Shown one piece after another: positions 1-5,090 of a stretch of DNA of 12,116 nt (the stretch's first letter is position 1; every line of letters starts with the position of its first letter). Both the position numbers and the translations under genes were made by a program. The notes beneath the pieces are model-generated. The model had not been told where the DNA came from, did not search any database, and saw nothing but the letters and a program-made list of their open reading frames with translations. This DNA is from Phascolarctobacterium sp. (lineage in GTDB: Bacteria > Bacillota > Negativicutes > Acidaminococcales > Acidaminococcaceae), in contig DXVZ01000187.1 in the NCBI GenBank assembly GCA_019417125.1, positions 9,278-21,393 of the forward strand, in the 5' to 3' direction.

Positions 1-229
1 CTAACTTTTCATATCGGCTGTTTAACTGCGTAAGGGCATTATTTAAAGTATTCTTGCTAACAACGCCGTCTCTATCAGCTTTTTCAAGCATTTTCTGCTG
101 TTCTTTTAACTTTTTCATATCGGCGTTTAAAGCCTGCACTTTTTTGCCGGCAACACCAAAAACAGCATTAAAATTTGCTGATAAATTTGCATTAATACTA
201 AATCCGAAAGAAAATTCTTTTCCTGCCAT
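1..229 (-). CDS. Tail tape measure protein, N-terminal part (cut by window edge)
   Basis: Open minus-strand frame of 76 codons running off the left edge, starting MAGKEFSFGFSINANLSANF. The tape measure protein sets tail length and is packed inside the tail tube. The visible part has a short beta-like start, an alanine/asparagine-rich stretch, then a charged helix with coiled-coil character (about residues 29-53, rich in K, E, Q, M and L), followed by DRDGVVSKNTLNNAL. This style is typical of tape measure N-termini. The start is fixed by AAGGAG (complement of 235-240) six bases before the ATG. Its position downstream of the E/E' chaperone pair is the canonical tape measure place in P2- and lambda-like phages. 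The call rests on context plus the N-terminal style; the transmembrane and lytic regions lie outside the window. The plus-strand ORF at 54-260 is its antisense shadow. Confidence 0.8.
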   Translation of the reverse strand, partial: MAGKEFSFGFSINANLSANFNAVFGVAGKKVQALNADMKKLKEQQKMLEKADRDGVVSKNTLNNALTQLNSRYEKL

Positions 230-232
230 TTT

Positions 233-261
233 TTCTCCTTCCACACAAAATGTGTTATAAT
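233..261 (+). promoter_or_regulatory. Extended -10 promoter of the membrane-protein cassette
   Basis: The plus strand has a perfect extended -10 element, TGTTATAAT, at 253-261 (TG at 253-254, TATAAT at 256-261). The -35 region near 233-238 is a poor match, which extended -10 promoters tolerate. Transcription would begin about 267-269, right before the GAGGAG ribosome binding site of the 282-572 gene, giving a very short leader. The promoter lies over the ribosome binding site of the divergent tape measure gene. Confidence 0.65.
243..255. repeat. Small inverted repeat overlapping the promoter
   Basis: ACACA-AAA-TGTGT has perfect 5-bp arms around a 3-bp centre. It sits directly upstream of, and partly over, the extended -10 element, so it could be an operator for a repressor. 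On the late (minus) transcript it would form a tiny hairpin just ahead of the tape measure ribosome binding site. Arms this short can arise by chance in AT-rich DNA. Confidence 0.35.
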
Positions 262-281
262 GTTATAGAGGAGATTTTATT

Positions 282-572
282 ATGATTACATTCATTACTT
301 TTACTATTACGCTGATGATAATGCTTGCCGTCTTTATATTTGCCGGTCAAACCGCATTAAAATTTGGCTTGCACCTAATAAAATACTTGAATGACTTGAC
401 CAAACCAGGCATTAACCGGGCGGCAATAATATTAGTGCCGTTAATGTTTACGGCCTATTACCTTATTGAAAACTCAAACAATACTGAATTACTGATTCTA
501 TTTATAGCAGCTTGCCTGGTAATTACGGCATATTGCTTCTACAAATTCTTTGAGTTAAGAAAATCCGCATAA
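282..572 (+). CDS. Small three-helix membrane protein; probable phage moron
   Basis: This is the only credible plus-strand gene in the window, 96 residues. Three hydrophobic segments are visible: about residues 2-21 (FITFTITLMIMLAVFIFAG), 47-62 and 69-88. A 25-residue polar loop with K27, K34, K41 and R46 lies between the first two, and the C-terminus is basic (ELRKSA). By the positive-inside rule the N-terminus faces out and the C-terminus faces the cytoplasm. The start is set by GAGGAG at 268-273, eight bases before the ATG. A promoter upstream and a terminator immediately downstream make it an independent transcription unit, opposite to the tail operon. That layout is typical of morons, which are often expressed in the lysogen and include superinfection-exclusion membrane proteins. 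I recognise no family. A holin has similar size and topology, but the place inside the tail module argues against it. Confidence 0.72.
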   Translation: MITFITFTITLMIMLAVFIFAGQTALKFGLHLIKYLNDLTKPGINRAAIILVPLMFTAYYLIENSNNTELLILFIAACLVITAYCFYKFFELRKSA

Positions 573-602
573 GCCATCAGATATTTGATGGCTTATTTTT
601 TT
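569..602 (+). terminator. Rho-independent terminator of the membrane-protein gene
   Basis: Perfect stem with arms at 569-579 and 586-596 (core AAGCCATCA / TGATGGCTT), a six-base loop, and a run of seven T at 596-602. The left arm starts inside the stop codon of the 282-572 gene. Read from the minus strand, the stem is followed by TGCGGATTTT, not by an immediate U tract, so it should act on plus-strand transcripts and let the late transcript through. It overlaps the last seven codons and the stop of the E+E' frame. Confidence 0.88.
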
Positions 603-1016
603 CTTTGTTTATTTCAGCAACAATTTCCGAATACTCGGTCAGCTCATACAACGTTAAATTGAGGAAAAAGCTAATCGGCGTATATGTGTTTTGTGACAGT
701 AAGATAACAAGCTTCTTTACATCTCGTATACTGCCGCCTAGCTTAATAAAAAACTTGCAACTACATAAATAACATTTTTAAAATCAGCAGCCGGCAATGC
801 TAAAATATCATCAGCCGGAGTTCCAATCATTTTACCCGCAAGAATAGCTTGATAACGCATTGAAGCAAACACGCTTGGTGTTTGGTCGCCCATCGCCCTC
901 GCTTCACTTTCAGCAGCCATTAAATCATTGCCGGTAAGTCTTTCAAAATCAAGCGTTACTTCTGTTACTTCTTTTCCTTTTACAGTCAAAGTCTTAGATA
1001 ATTTTACTGTTGCCAT
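577..1016 (-). CDS. Tail assembly chaperone, -1 frameshift product (E+E' type)
   Basis: Predicted long form: join of complement(747..1016) and complement(577..747), with base 747 read twice, giving 146 residues (90 codons plus 56). In P2 the long chaperone gpE+E' is about 142 residues and is made by a -1 shift late in E. Here the shift at T TTT TTA replaces the last residues of E with a 56-residue extension beginning IKLGGSIRDVKKLVILLSQ and containing NLTLYELTEYSEIVAEINKE. This resembles the short E' domain, a leucine/glutamate-rich helix of the kind T-L-x-E-L-x-E-x-x-E. No start codon with a ribosome binding site precedes the extension, so a frameshift is the simplest way to express it. Long chaperone forms recruit tape measure and tube subunits during tail assembly. 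The final codons are shared with the moron terminator. Confidence 0.78.
738..1016 (-). CDS. Tail assembly chaperone, short form (gpE / Mu gp41 type)
   Basis: Short chaperone of 92 residues. P2 gpE is about 91. The sequence opens MATVKLSKTLTVKGKEVTEV and continues with LDFERLTGNDLMAAESEARA. This fits the tail chaperone family of P2 E and Mu gp41, where a short beta hairpin ('x-L-x-x-P/T-x-x-v-x-G-k-x-v-t-x-v') leads to a D-L-x-x-A-E helix. These proteins coat the tape measure protein before tube polymerisation. An ATG exists six bases upstream (1022), but the GGGGG ribosome binding site is then one base from the start. For the ATG at 1016 the spacing is seven bases, so 1016 is chosen. The stop TAG is at 738-740, six bases after the end of the slippery site. 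Confidence 0.82.
   Translation of the reverse strand: MATVKLSKTLTVKGKEVTEVTLDFERLTGNDLMAAESEARAMGDQTPSVFASMRYQAILAGKMIGTPADDILALPAADFKNVIYVVASFLLS
747..753 (-). promoter_or_regulatory. -1 ribosomal frameshift slippery heptamer T TTT TTA
   Basis: In the chaperone reading frame the codons are AGT TTT TTA TTA AGC TAG. The heptamer T TTT TTA fits X XXY YYZ in correct phase and is one of the most efficient known -1 slippery sequences. Slipping leads into an open frame of 56 codons. A stimulatory structure is not obvious: AAGCT and AGCTT downstream could pair across a loop of about 24 bases, which is weak. Confidence 0.78.
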
Positions 1017-1038
1017 TTTCATACCCCCATATAAGCAT

Positions 1039-1067
1039 ATACCCCGCCTTTCAGCGGGGTATTTTTT
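1039..1067 (+). terminator. GC-rich hairpin with plus-strand T tract between tail tube and chaperone genes
   Basis: Arms 1039-1047 and 1054-1062 (core ACCCCGC / GCGGGGT, six-base loop) form a strong stem. Six T at 1062-1067 follow on the plus strand, so it looks like a terminator for plus-strand RNA, against the operon. On the minus strand the stem follows the tail tube stop by a few bases and has no U tract after it. There it may act as an mRNA-stabilising or processing hairpin. No plus-strand gene precedes it apart from the cassette ending at 572. Confidence 0.6.
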
Positions 1068-1068
1068 G

Positions 1069-1587
1069 TTAATTTAAGCCAAGTGCTTCACGCACATCAG
1101 CTAAAAAGTCTGTGCCTCCGACATTGTAAATGTAATTATACTTGTCGTATTCCAGCACGGTTTCACCGTCAACGTCCACTTTAATATACGTGGTTTCCAG
1201 CGTATTTGCAGTATCCGTTGTGGTGCCAACTTCCAGTTTGCCAAGTTCGGTATTTTTGGGAATACCGTTCAGGAAAATTTTAACCGGACGGACTACATAT
1301 TTGCCGGTGCTGCTGTCGTAAACCTGCTGCGCTCCGCGTAAATCAAGCTGCACGCCGGTAGGCGCCGCCAATTTCAGGTTTGTTTTTTCCAGCGTGCGCC
1401 AGTTCAGCACGGTTTCCATACTGCCCATGTGCCCCAAAGTAGGGCTGTCTACTTCGCCGGCAATGCCCGCGCCGCTGACGGTTTCCGTCATGGCTTCCAG
1501 GCTCGGCAGCGTCACATCGGCAATACCGATATAATCCGTACTGTCTTGGTAAACCCTGAAGGCAATCAGTTTCTCAGGTACTTTCAT
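1069..1587 (-). CDS. Major tail tube protein (P2 FII type)
   Basis: 172 residues, the same length as P2 FII. It forms the stacked hexameric rings of the inner tube of a contractile tail. The sequence begins MKVPEKLIAFRVYQDSTDYI, and the conserved style of the family is visible in VTLPSLEAMTETVSGAGIAGE (residues about 26-46) and the following GHMGSMETVLNWRTL stretch. The C-terminal half has alternating hydrophobic beta segments, for example YIKVDVDGETVLEYDKYNY. It lies 19 bases after the sheath stop, the usual sheath-tube order. A GGGAG ribosome binding site sits about 11 bases upstream of the ATG, a little long; GAGAG lies closer. No damage is visible. Confidence 0.92.
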   Translation of the reverse strand: MKVPEKLIAFRVYQDSTDYIGIADVTLPSLEAMTETVSGAGIAGEVDSPTLGHMGSMETVLNWRTLEKTNLKLAAPTGVQLDLRGAQQVYDSSTGKYVVRPVKIFLNGIPKNTELGKLEVGTTTDTANTLETTYIKVDVDGETVLEYDKYNYIYNVGGTDFLADVREALGLN

Positions 1588-1606
1588 TTACGCTCTCGCT
1601 CCCTTC

Positions 1607-3058
1607 TTAACTGAATAACGTTTCAAAATAAGACGGGTCATATTCAATCACATTATCAATTTCACGTGCCGGAGTAGGCGGCGTGAAATAGGTATGGAAT
1701 TTAATAATACCGTCCAAAAGATTGGTAGTCGGGTTCTCGTCCTCGCGGAACTCAATGCGTCCGCCAAGCAGGCAGCCTTGCGAAACAAGGCCGTTTAAGC
1801 GCATATTTTCACTGTCGATAACCGTCTGGATAAGGCGTTTGTTAATCGGCTGGTCAACCTTCGCCCAGTAAGTCTGAATAAAGGTCTGCGCCTGCCAGTT
1901 GAACATGCGGCGGATAGGAATAAAGGCGTCCTTGGTATCGGTATTGGACGGATAGCATCCGGTTCTGTTGCCCCATACACGCCAGCCGCCGATAAAGTTC
2001 AGGCAGGTAACAACGCCCTGCCCGTTCAGGTAGTTGGCTTCTTCATTACCGAGGATAACCTCCGTGCCGTCAGCCAGGCACATGCCGTTAATCTGCGCTG
2101 TATGGTTGGACGGGCTTACATATGGGATATCCTCGTTAGCCGCGTCAGTCTGCCCGATAACGCCCATGACAACGGTAGAAAGGTGATACATATCGTCACC
2201 CATTTTAACCATCGGCCAGCAAACAATATCATCCGTGCCGATGTAGTTATTCTGGTTTTTCCAGTTCGATACATCGGTATATTTTTTAACGCCGCTGCTG
2301 CCGGTAGGAACGTCAAGCAGCACGCTGGCTTTAAAATGGCTGTTAATATTGCCCGCTTTGCTGCGCATTACCGCCGCCACTTCCGGGTCGTCAGACCAAC
2401 CCGGCGCCGCTACAATGCCAGGCACAAGCCCAAACAACGGGAACACCTGGTTGAGCGTTTCCAAGCCTTTCAGGCTGCCGTCGCTGACGGATACGCCGCC
2501 GATAATATCGTCCGCATCTACGGCAGACGGGTCAAGTTTATCGTAGTCCAAAAAGGCGCTGCCTGCTTCTGCCAGCTGCCCGTCATCCAGCGCGGTAATT
2601 ACCAGCACGCCGTCATCGTTATATGCTGCCTCGTAGTCAGTGCCCTCCACAAGTGCCTGACCAGCGCTTGCTTTTTTAACTTTTAAAGTTTCCAGCAGCA
2701 CCGGTTCGGAAACGTCCGCCACTTTGTTGGTAAAAGTAACTTCGCTGTCGGCTACAGCCGTTTTATGTACTGCCGGGTCAAGTACGTTGACAAGTACCAC
2801 CGGCGCGACGTTATACAGCGCGAACTGGCTGTAAATAGCTTCGCAAAGCGTGTAGTTTTCCCAGTCCTTACAATAGCCCATAGCCGCCACGGCTTCGGCA
2901 TAACTGTAACAAAGCGTGGGCCTGTTTGCCTGCGCCCTGTCGCTTGCCAGATGCACCGGCGCAGTGCCGAACACAACCGGCAGCCCCGCCGTAGTGTTAA
3001 CGGCAGGGATTATGGAAGTCGGCACTTCGGACGTATATACGCCATGATTATATGCCAT
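1607..3058 (-). CDS. Contractile tail sheath protein (P2 FI / Mu gpL type)
   Basis: 483 residues. Sheath subunits form the contractile outer layer of a myovirus tail. The N-terminus MAYNHGVYTSEVPTSIIPA is the classical sheath start (H-G-V-x-x-x-E), followed by the hydrophobic strand GLPVVFGTAPVHLA and the ligation segment ALYNVAPVVLVNVLDP. An extra variable domain occupies about residues 115-195. The core resumes with GLVPGIVAAPGWS. The conserved GWRVWGNRTGCYP motif occurs around residue 360. The C-terminal domain (IRRMFNWQAQTFIQTYWAKV and the LDGIIKFHTYFTPPTPARE region) is the conserved interlocking part. AGGAGGT lies eight bases before the ATG and overlaps the last codons of the upstream gene. 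The large plus-strand ORF at 2102-2686 is an antisense shadow. Confidence 0.95.
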   Translation of the reverse strand: MAYNHGVYTSEVPTSIIPAVNTTAGLPVVFGTAPVHLASDRAQANRPTLCYSYAEAVAAMGYCKDWENYTLCEAIYSQFALYNVAPVVLVNVLDPAVHKTAVADSEVTFTNKVADVSEPVLLETLKVKKASAGQALVEGTDYEAAYNDDGVLVITALDDGQLAEAGSAFLDYDKLDPSAVDADDIIGGVSVSDGSLKGLETLNQVFPLFGLVPGIVAAPGWSDDPEVAAVMRSKAGNINSHFKASVLLDVPTGSSGVKKYTDVSNWKNQNNYIGTDDIVCWPMVKMGDDMYHLSTVVMGVIGQTDAANEDIPYVSPSNHTAQINGMCLADGTEVILGNEEANYLNGQGVVTCLNFIGGWRVWGNRTGCYPSNTDTKDAFIPIRRMFNWQAQTFIQTYWAKVDQPINKRLIQTVIDSENMRLNGLVSQGCLLGGRIEFREDENPTTNLLDGIIKFHTYFTPPTPAREIDNVIEYDPSYFETLFS

Positions 3059-3062
3059 ATCT

Positions 3063-3329
3063 TTATACCTCCTGTGCTATTTTATAGTATTTATTGAGCG
3101 GCGTGCCGGCAGTATTAACATCTTTTTCTGCCTGCACCAAGCCTTTAACCGGCACAAACAGCCTTTTAAGCTGCGGGCACTTTGCAAATTCTGCTTCCAA
3201 GTGCGTAGGATAGCCGCCAATAAATACCTGATATTTAATAAGTTTATAGCCCTTTAAAGTCGGGCCAATGTAAATTAAACGCTGCGGTTTAGTTGGCACA
3301 GAGCTTTTAGCCGTAGACTTCGTTGACAT
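3063..3329 (-). CDS. Small phage protein between tail terminator and sheath genes; function unknown
   Basis: 88 residues. I do not recognise the family with certainty. After a Ser/Thr/Lys-rich, probably disordered start (residues 1-16), it has QRLIYIGPTLKGYKLIKYQV, then HLEAEFAKCPQLKRLFVPVK and a short C-terminal helix. Its place before the sheath gene matches that of the small DUF2635-type protein (Mu gp38) upstream of the Mu sheath gene, but similarity is not visible by eye. GGAGG nine bases before the ATG supports the start at 3329. The first 23 bases overlap the end of the upstream gene in another frame, implying translational coupling. It marks the joint between the lambda-like head module and the P2-like tail module. 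Confidence 0.75.
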   Translation of the reverse strand: MSTKSTAKSSVPTKPQRLIYIGPTLKGYKLIKYQVFIGGYPTHLEAEFAKCPQLKRLFVPVKGLVQAEKDVNTAGTPLNKYYKIAQEV

Positions 3330-3777
3330 AATCTATTTCCTCCTCTTCCGGCTGCCCTATAGTATAGGTAGCCGTTATTGCGCCCTGCCATTGCGGGTAT
3401 GGCTGGTCATCGCTGACCACACTTTTAAGCGGCAGTTCAAGCCTGTTGCGCCCATTAAGCGTGCGGTGTTTTAAAAGCGCCTGGCGTACATGCTCCATGA
3501 TGTTATACAAGCTAAAGCAGCCCTGTTCCTTATCAGCATCGTAAATGCTAAAGCCTATCTCCGCTTTGCAGGTGGAAAAGGTATTATCTTCTTTATCTTC
3601 CCATTCTAACGCCAGGGCGTAGATAAAGCTTTCTTTTTCTGCCGATGCCATTCTGATGGGCGGCCAGCCGCTGTACACCATAACAGGAACATCACCAGCT
3701 TTTTGCTGGCTACTGTAATCTTTAACAACTTCGCGGATAAAATCCGCAAGGTTGTCCATAAGTTCAACGGATGTCAT
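3307..3777 (-). CDS. Putative tail terminator / completion protein (gpU position)
   Basis: 156 residues. The position right after a gpZ-like gene and before the tail shaft genes is that of lambda gpU, the protein that caps the tail tube at the head-proximal end. The sequence is compatible: an N-terminal helix (MTSVELMDNLADFIREVVKDY), a proline-rich turn VYSGWPPIRMAS, a beta-rich core (AEIGFSIYDADK), a helix around LYNIMEHVRQALLKH, and a terminal strand ITATYTIGQP. This helix-beta-helix-beta layout is the gpU fold type, but identity is too low to see directly. The start ATG overlaps the stop of the upstream gene (TAATG). Confidence in a real gene is high; the function is inferred from order and layout. 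Confidence 0.72.
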   Translation of the reverse strand: MTSVELMDNLADFIREVVKDYSSQQKAGDVPVMVYSGWPPIRMASAEKESFIYALALEWEDKEDNTFSTCKAEIGFSIYDADKEQGCFSLYNIMEHVRQALLKHRTLNGRNRLELPLKSVVSDDQPYPQWQGAITATYTIGQPEEEEIDYVNEVYG

Positions 3778-4382
3778 TATTTAATTCCTTTCACAGCACG
3801 AACAATAATTTCATGCAGAAAGCGGTCATTCAAGACTTCTTCTGCAACTGGTATCAATTCGGCAAGGGTTTCTTCATTACCAAACATCTGCGGTACGCTC
3901 GGTCCATACGGAATTTTTAAAGGATATGCTGATTTGGCATATCTTTCCATTGGCCCTACGTAGCCGGAACGAGACGCTTTTTGAATAAATAAACCTTTTA
4001 CCGGCACATAATTACTGCCTTTTTTAACCTTTACGCTTATAGGTCCTATGCTTTTACCGGCTATCGCGCCGCTGCGCAGTGCCGCCATCATTTTTGTCGG
4101 GTCAGGCTTTAGCTTAAAGCGTGTAATCAGCGTTGGTGTGCCGCGGCTTATTACTGCGCCTATTGGTTGACCGGCTGTAGCGCGTTTTAATTTAAAGCCT
4201 TTTTTTATGTTCTTTGCAGAAATCTCATAGTTTTTACGAATAGCTTTGGAAACTTCTTTCTGCACTGCGGTATTCGCGCGGTTAATGGCTTTCGCCGCCG
4301 CTACACGGACAACTTTATGATTATCGGCAAAAAGTTCATAGGCCTCTTTTACAAGCTTTTCATCAATGCTTATGCTAATCAT
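3777..4382 (-). CDS. Minor tail protein Z-like
   Basis: 201 residues, close to lambda gpZ (about 192). gpZ acts late in tail completion, making tails competent to join heads. The protein is strongly basic in its N-terminal half: a helix ADNHKVVRVAAAKAINRANT, then KEVSKAIRKNYEISAKNIKK, features common in the Z family (paired A-x-x-x-A-I-N-R helix followed by I-x-x-K). A middle beta region ends near KGSNYVPVKGLFIQ, and the conserved-type segment IPYGPSVPQMFGNEE is near residues 158-172, followed by a C-terminal helix. The start ATG overlaps the upstream stop as ATGA, with no strong ribosome binding site of its own, so it is probably translated by coupling. The next gene starts on its stop codon. 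Confidence 0.82.
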   Translation of the reverse strand: MISISIDEKLVKEAYELFADNHKVVRVAAAKAINRANTAVQKEVSKAIRKNYEISAKNIKKGFKLKRATAGQPIGAVISRGTPTLITRFKLKPDPTKMMAALRSGAIAGKSIGPISVKVKKGSNYVPVKGLFIQKASRSGYVGPMERYAKSAYPLKIPYGPSVPQMFGNEETLAELIPVAEEVLNDRFLHEIIVRAVKGIK

Positions 4383-4711
4383 CTTTCATTCGCCGCCAAC
4401 TGTATAGTTAAAATTCCCATGTCATCCGCGCAGCTTTCTACAAAATAAAATTTTCCGTCAACATTAAAGCCGCTGCCCGGCGCCGGTATTTCCGGCAAGT
4501 CAGCTTTTAAGCAGTTCACCAAAAGCCGGCTTCCGTAGATGCCGCCGTAAGCAATACGGTTACGTGCGTCAATATCGGCGTCTGCCACGGATATATCCTG
4601 CAAAATAGCTTTGCACACCGTGCCGTTCAAGTCATGCTCCCCGGCAAATTCCAGTTCATTGATAAAGACTGCCGCGTTATCCGCGGCAATCTGTTTTTCA
4701 AAATCTGTCAT
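4379..4711 (-). CDS. Head-tail connector, FII-like
   Basis: 110 residues; lambda gpFII is about 117. FII caps the filled head and provides the surface for tail joining. The layout fits: a helical start (MTDFEKQIAADNAAVFINEL) and a beta-rich body beginning HDLNGTVCKAILQD. The GSRLLVNCLKADLPEIPAPG segment parallels the FII 'r-x-x-l-x-x-G-d-x-x' region, and a closing strand set follows (GKFYFVESCADDMGILTIQL). Start and stop both overlap neighbours by four bases (ATGA), with the FI-position gene before and the Z-like gene after. That is the lambda order FI-FII-Z. The family call combines order, size and predicted fold. Confidence 0.75.
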   Translation of the reverse strand: MTDFEKQIAADNAAVFINELEFAGEHDLNGTVCKAILQDISVADADIDARNRIAYGGIYGSRLLVNCLKADLPEIPAPGSGFNVDGKFYFVESCADDMGILTIQLAANER

Positions 4712-5076
4712 TTTACGGTGCCTTTAAGGTCAACCTGCGGCAGGCCTTCCGGTTCAGCGGCGGCAGCAATAGCGTTGATGATATCCTGCTTTTTGGTCGC
4801 TTCGCCGATGTCGATACCGTTTTCTTTGGCAAATTCCTTCAGCTGCGCCACCGTCATGCCGTCCAGGTTAAAGCTTTCCTCGCCGGTTTCGTTATCGGTA
4901 ACGATAATTTTTGCTTTTTCGGCGGCTTCTTCTGCCGTATCCGGCACATATTCAAACTGTTCCGGGTTTTCATCAATCAGCTTTTTAGCTTCTGCCGCCG
5001 GAATGTCAATTTCCGCACCCGCGCCGAAGGTGCGCCCTGCGTAGCGCAGTTTAAATTTTTTAATACGGATTTTCAT
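4708..5076 (-). CDS. FI-position head protein with SAP/HeH-like C-terminal motif
   Basis: 122 residues, in the place of lambda FI (about 132), which helps the terminase dock on proheads. Residues 1-45 (IRIKKFKLRYAGRTFGAGAE then IPAAEAKKLIDENPEQF) form a small beta module common in phage capsid clusters. Residues 46-58 are an acidic alanine-rich linker. Residues about 71-105 carry LDGMTVAQLKEFAKENGIDI followed by TKKQDIINAIAA, a helix-extension-helix pattern of the SAP/LEM/Rho-N type, often a nucleic-acid-binding fold. GGGGGG eight bases before the ATG is the ribosome binding site. The stop overlaps the FII-like start by four bases. DNA or terminase binding is inferred from the motif only. Confidence 0.75.
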   Translation of the reverse strand: MKIRIKKFKLRYAGRTFGAGAEIDIPAAEAKKLIDENPEQFEYVPDTAEEAAEKAKIIVTDNETGEESFNLDGMTVAQLKEFAKENGIDIGEATKKQDIINAIAAAAEPEGLPQVDLKGTVK

Positions 5077-5090
5077 TGTTTAAGCCCCCC

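Noticed and set aside
54..260. Plus-strand ORF of 68 codons
   Set aside because: It is antisense to the tape measure start on the minus strand, which has a good ribosome binding site and operon context; the plus-strand ORF has no ribosome binding site.
230..576. A minus-strand gene in the gap between chaperone and tape measure
   Set aside because: All three minus-strand frames are interrupted often by stops; only the plus-strand membrane-protein gene is supported.
738..1016. A second stimulatory hairpin or pseudoknot downstream of the slippery site
   Set aside because: Only a 5-bp pairing (AAGCT with AGCTT) across about 24 bases was found; too weak to list as a feature.
2102..2686. Plus-strand ORF of 194 codons opposite the sheath gene
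   Set aside because: Antisense shadow of a well-recognised sheath protein; low-complexity R/H/A-rich translation, no ribosome binding site.
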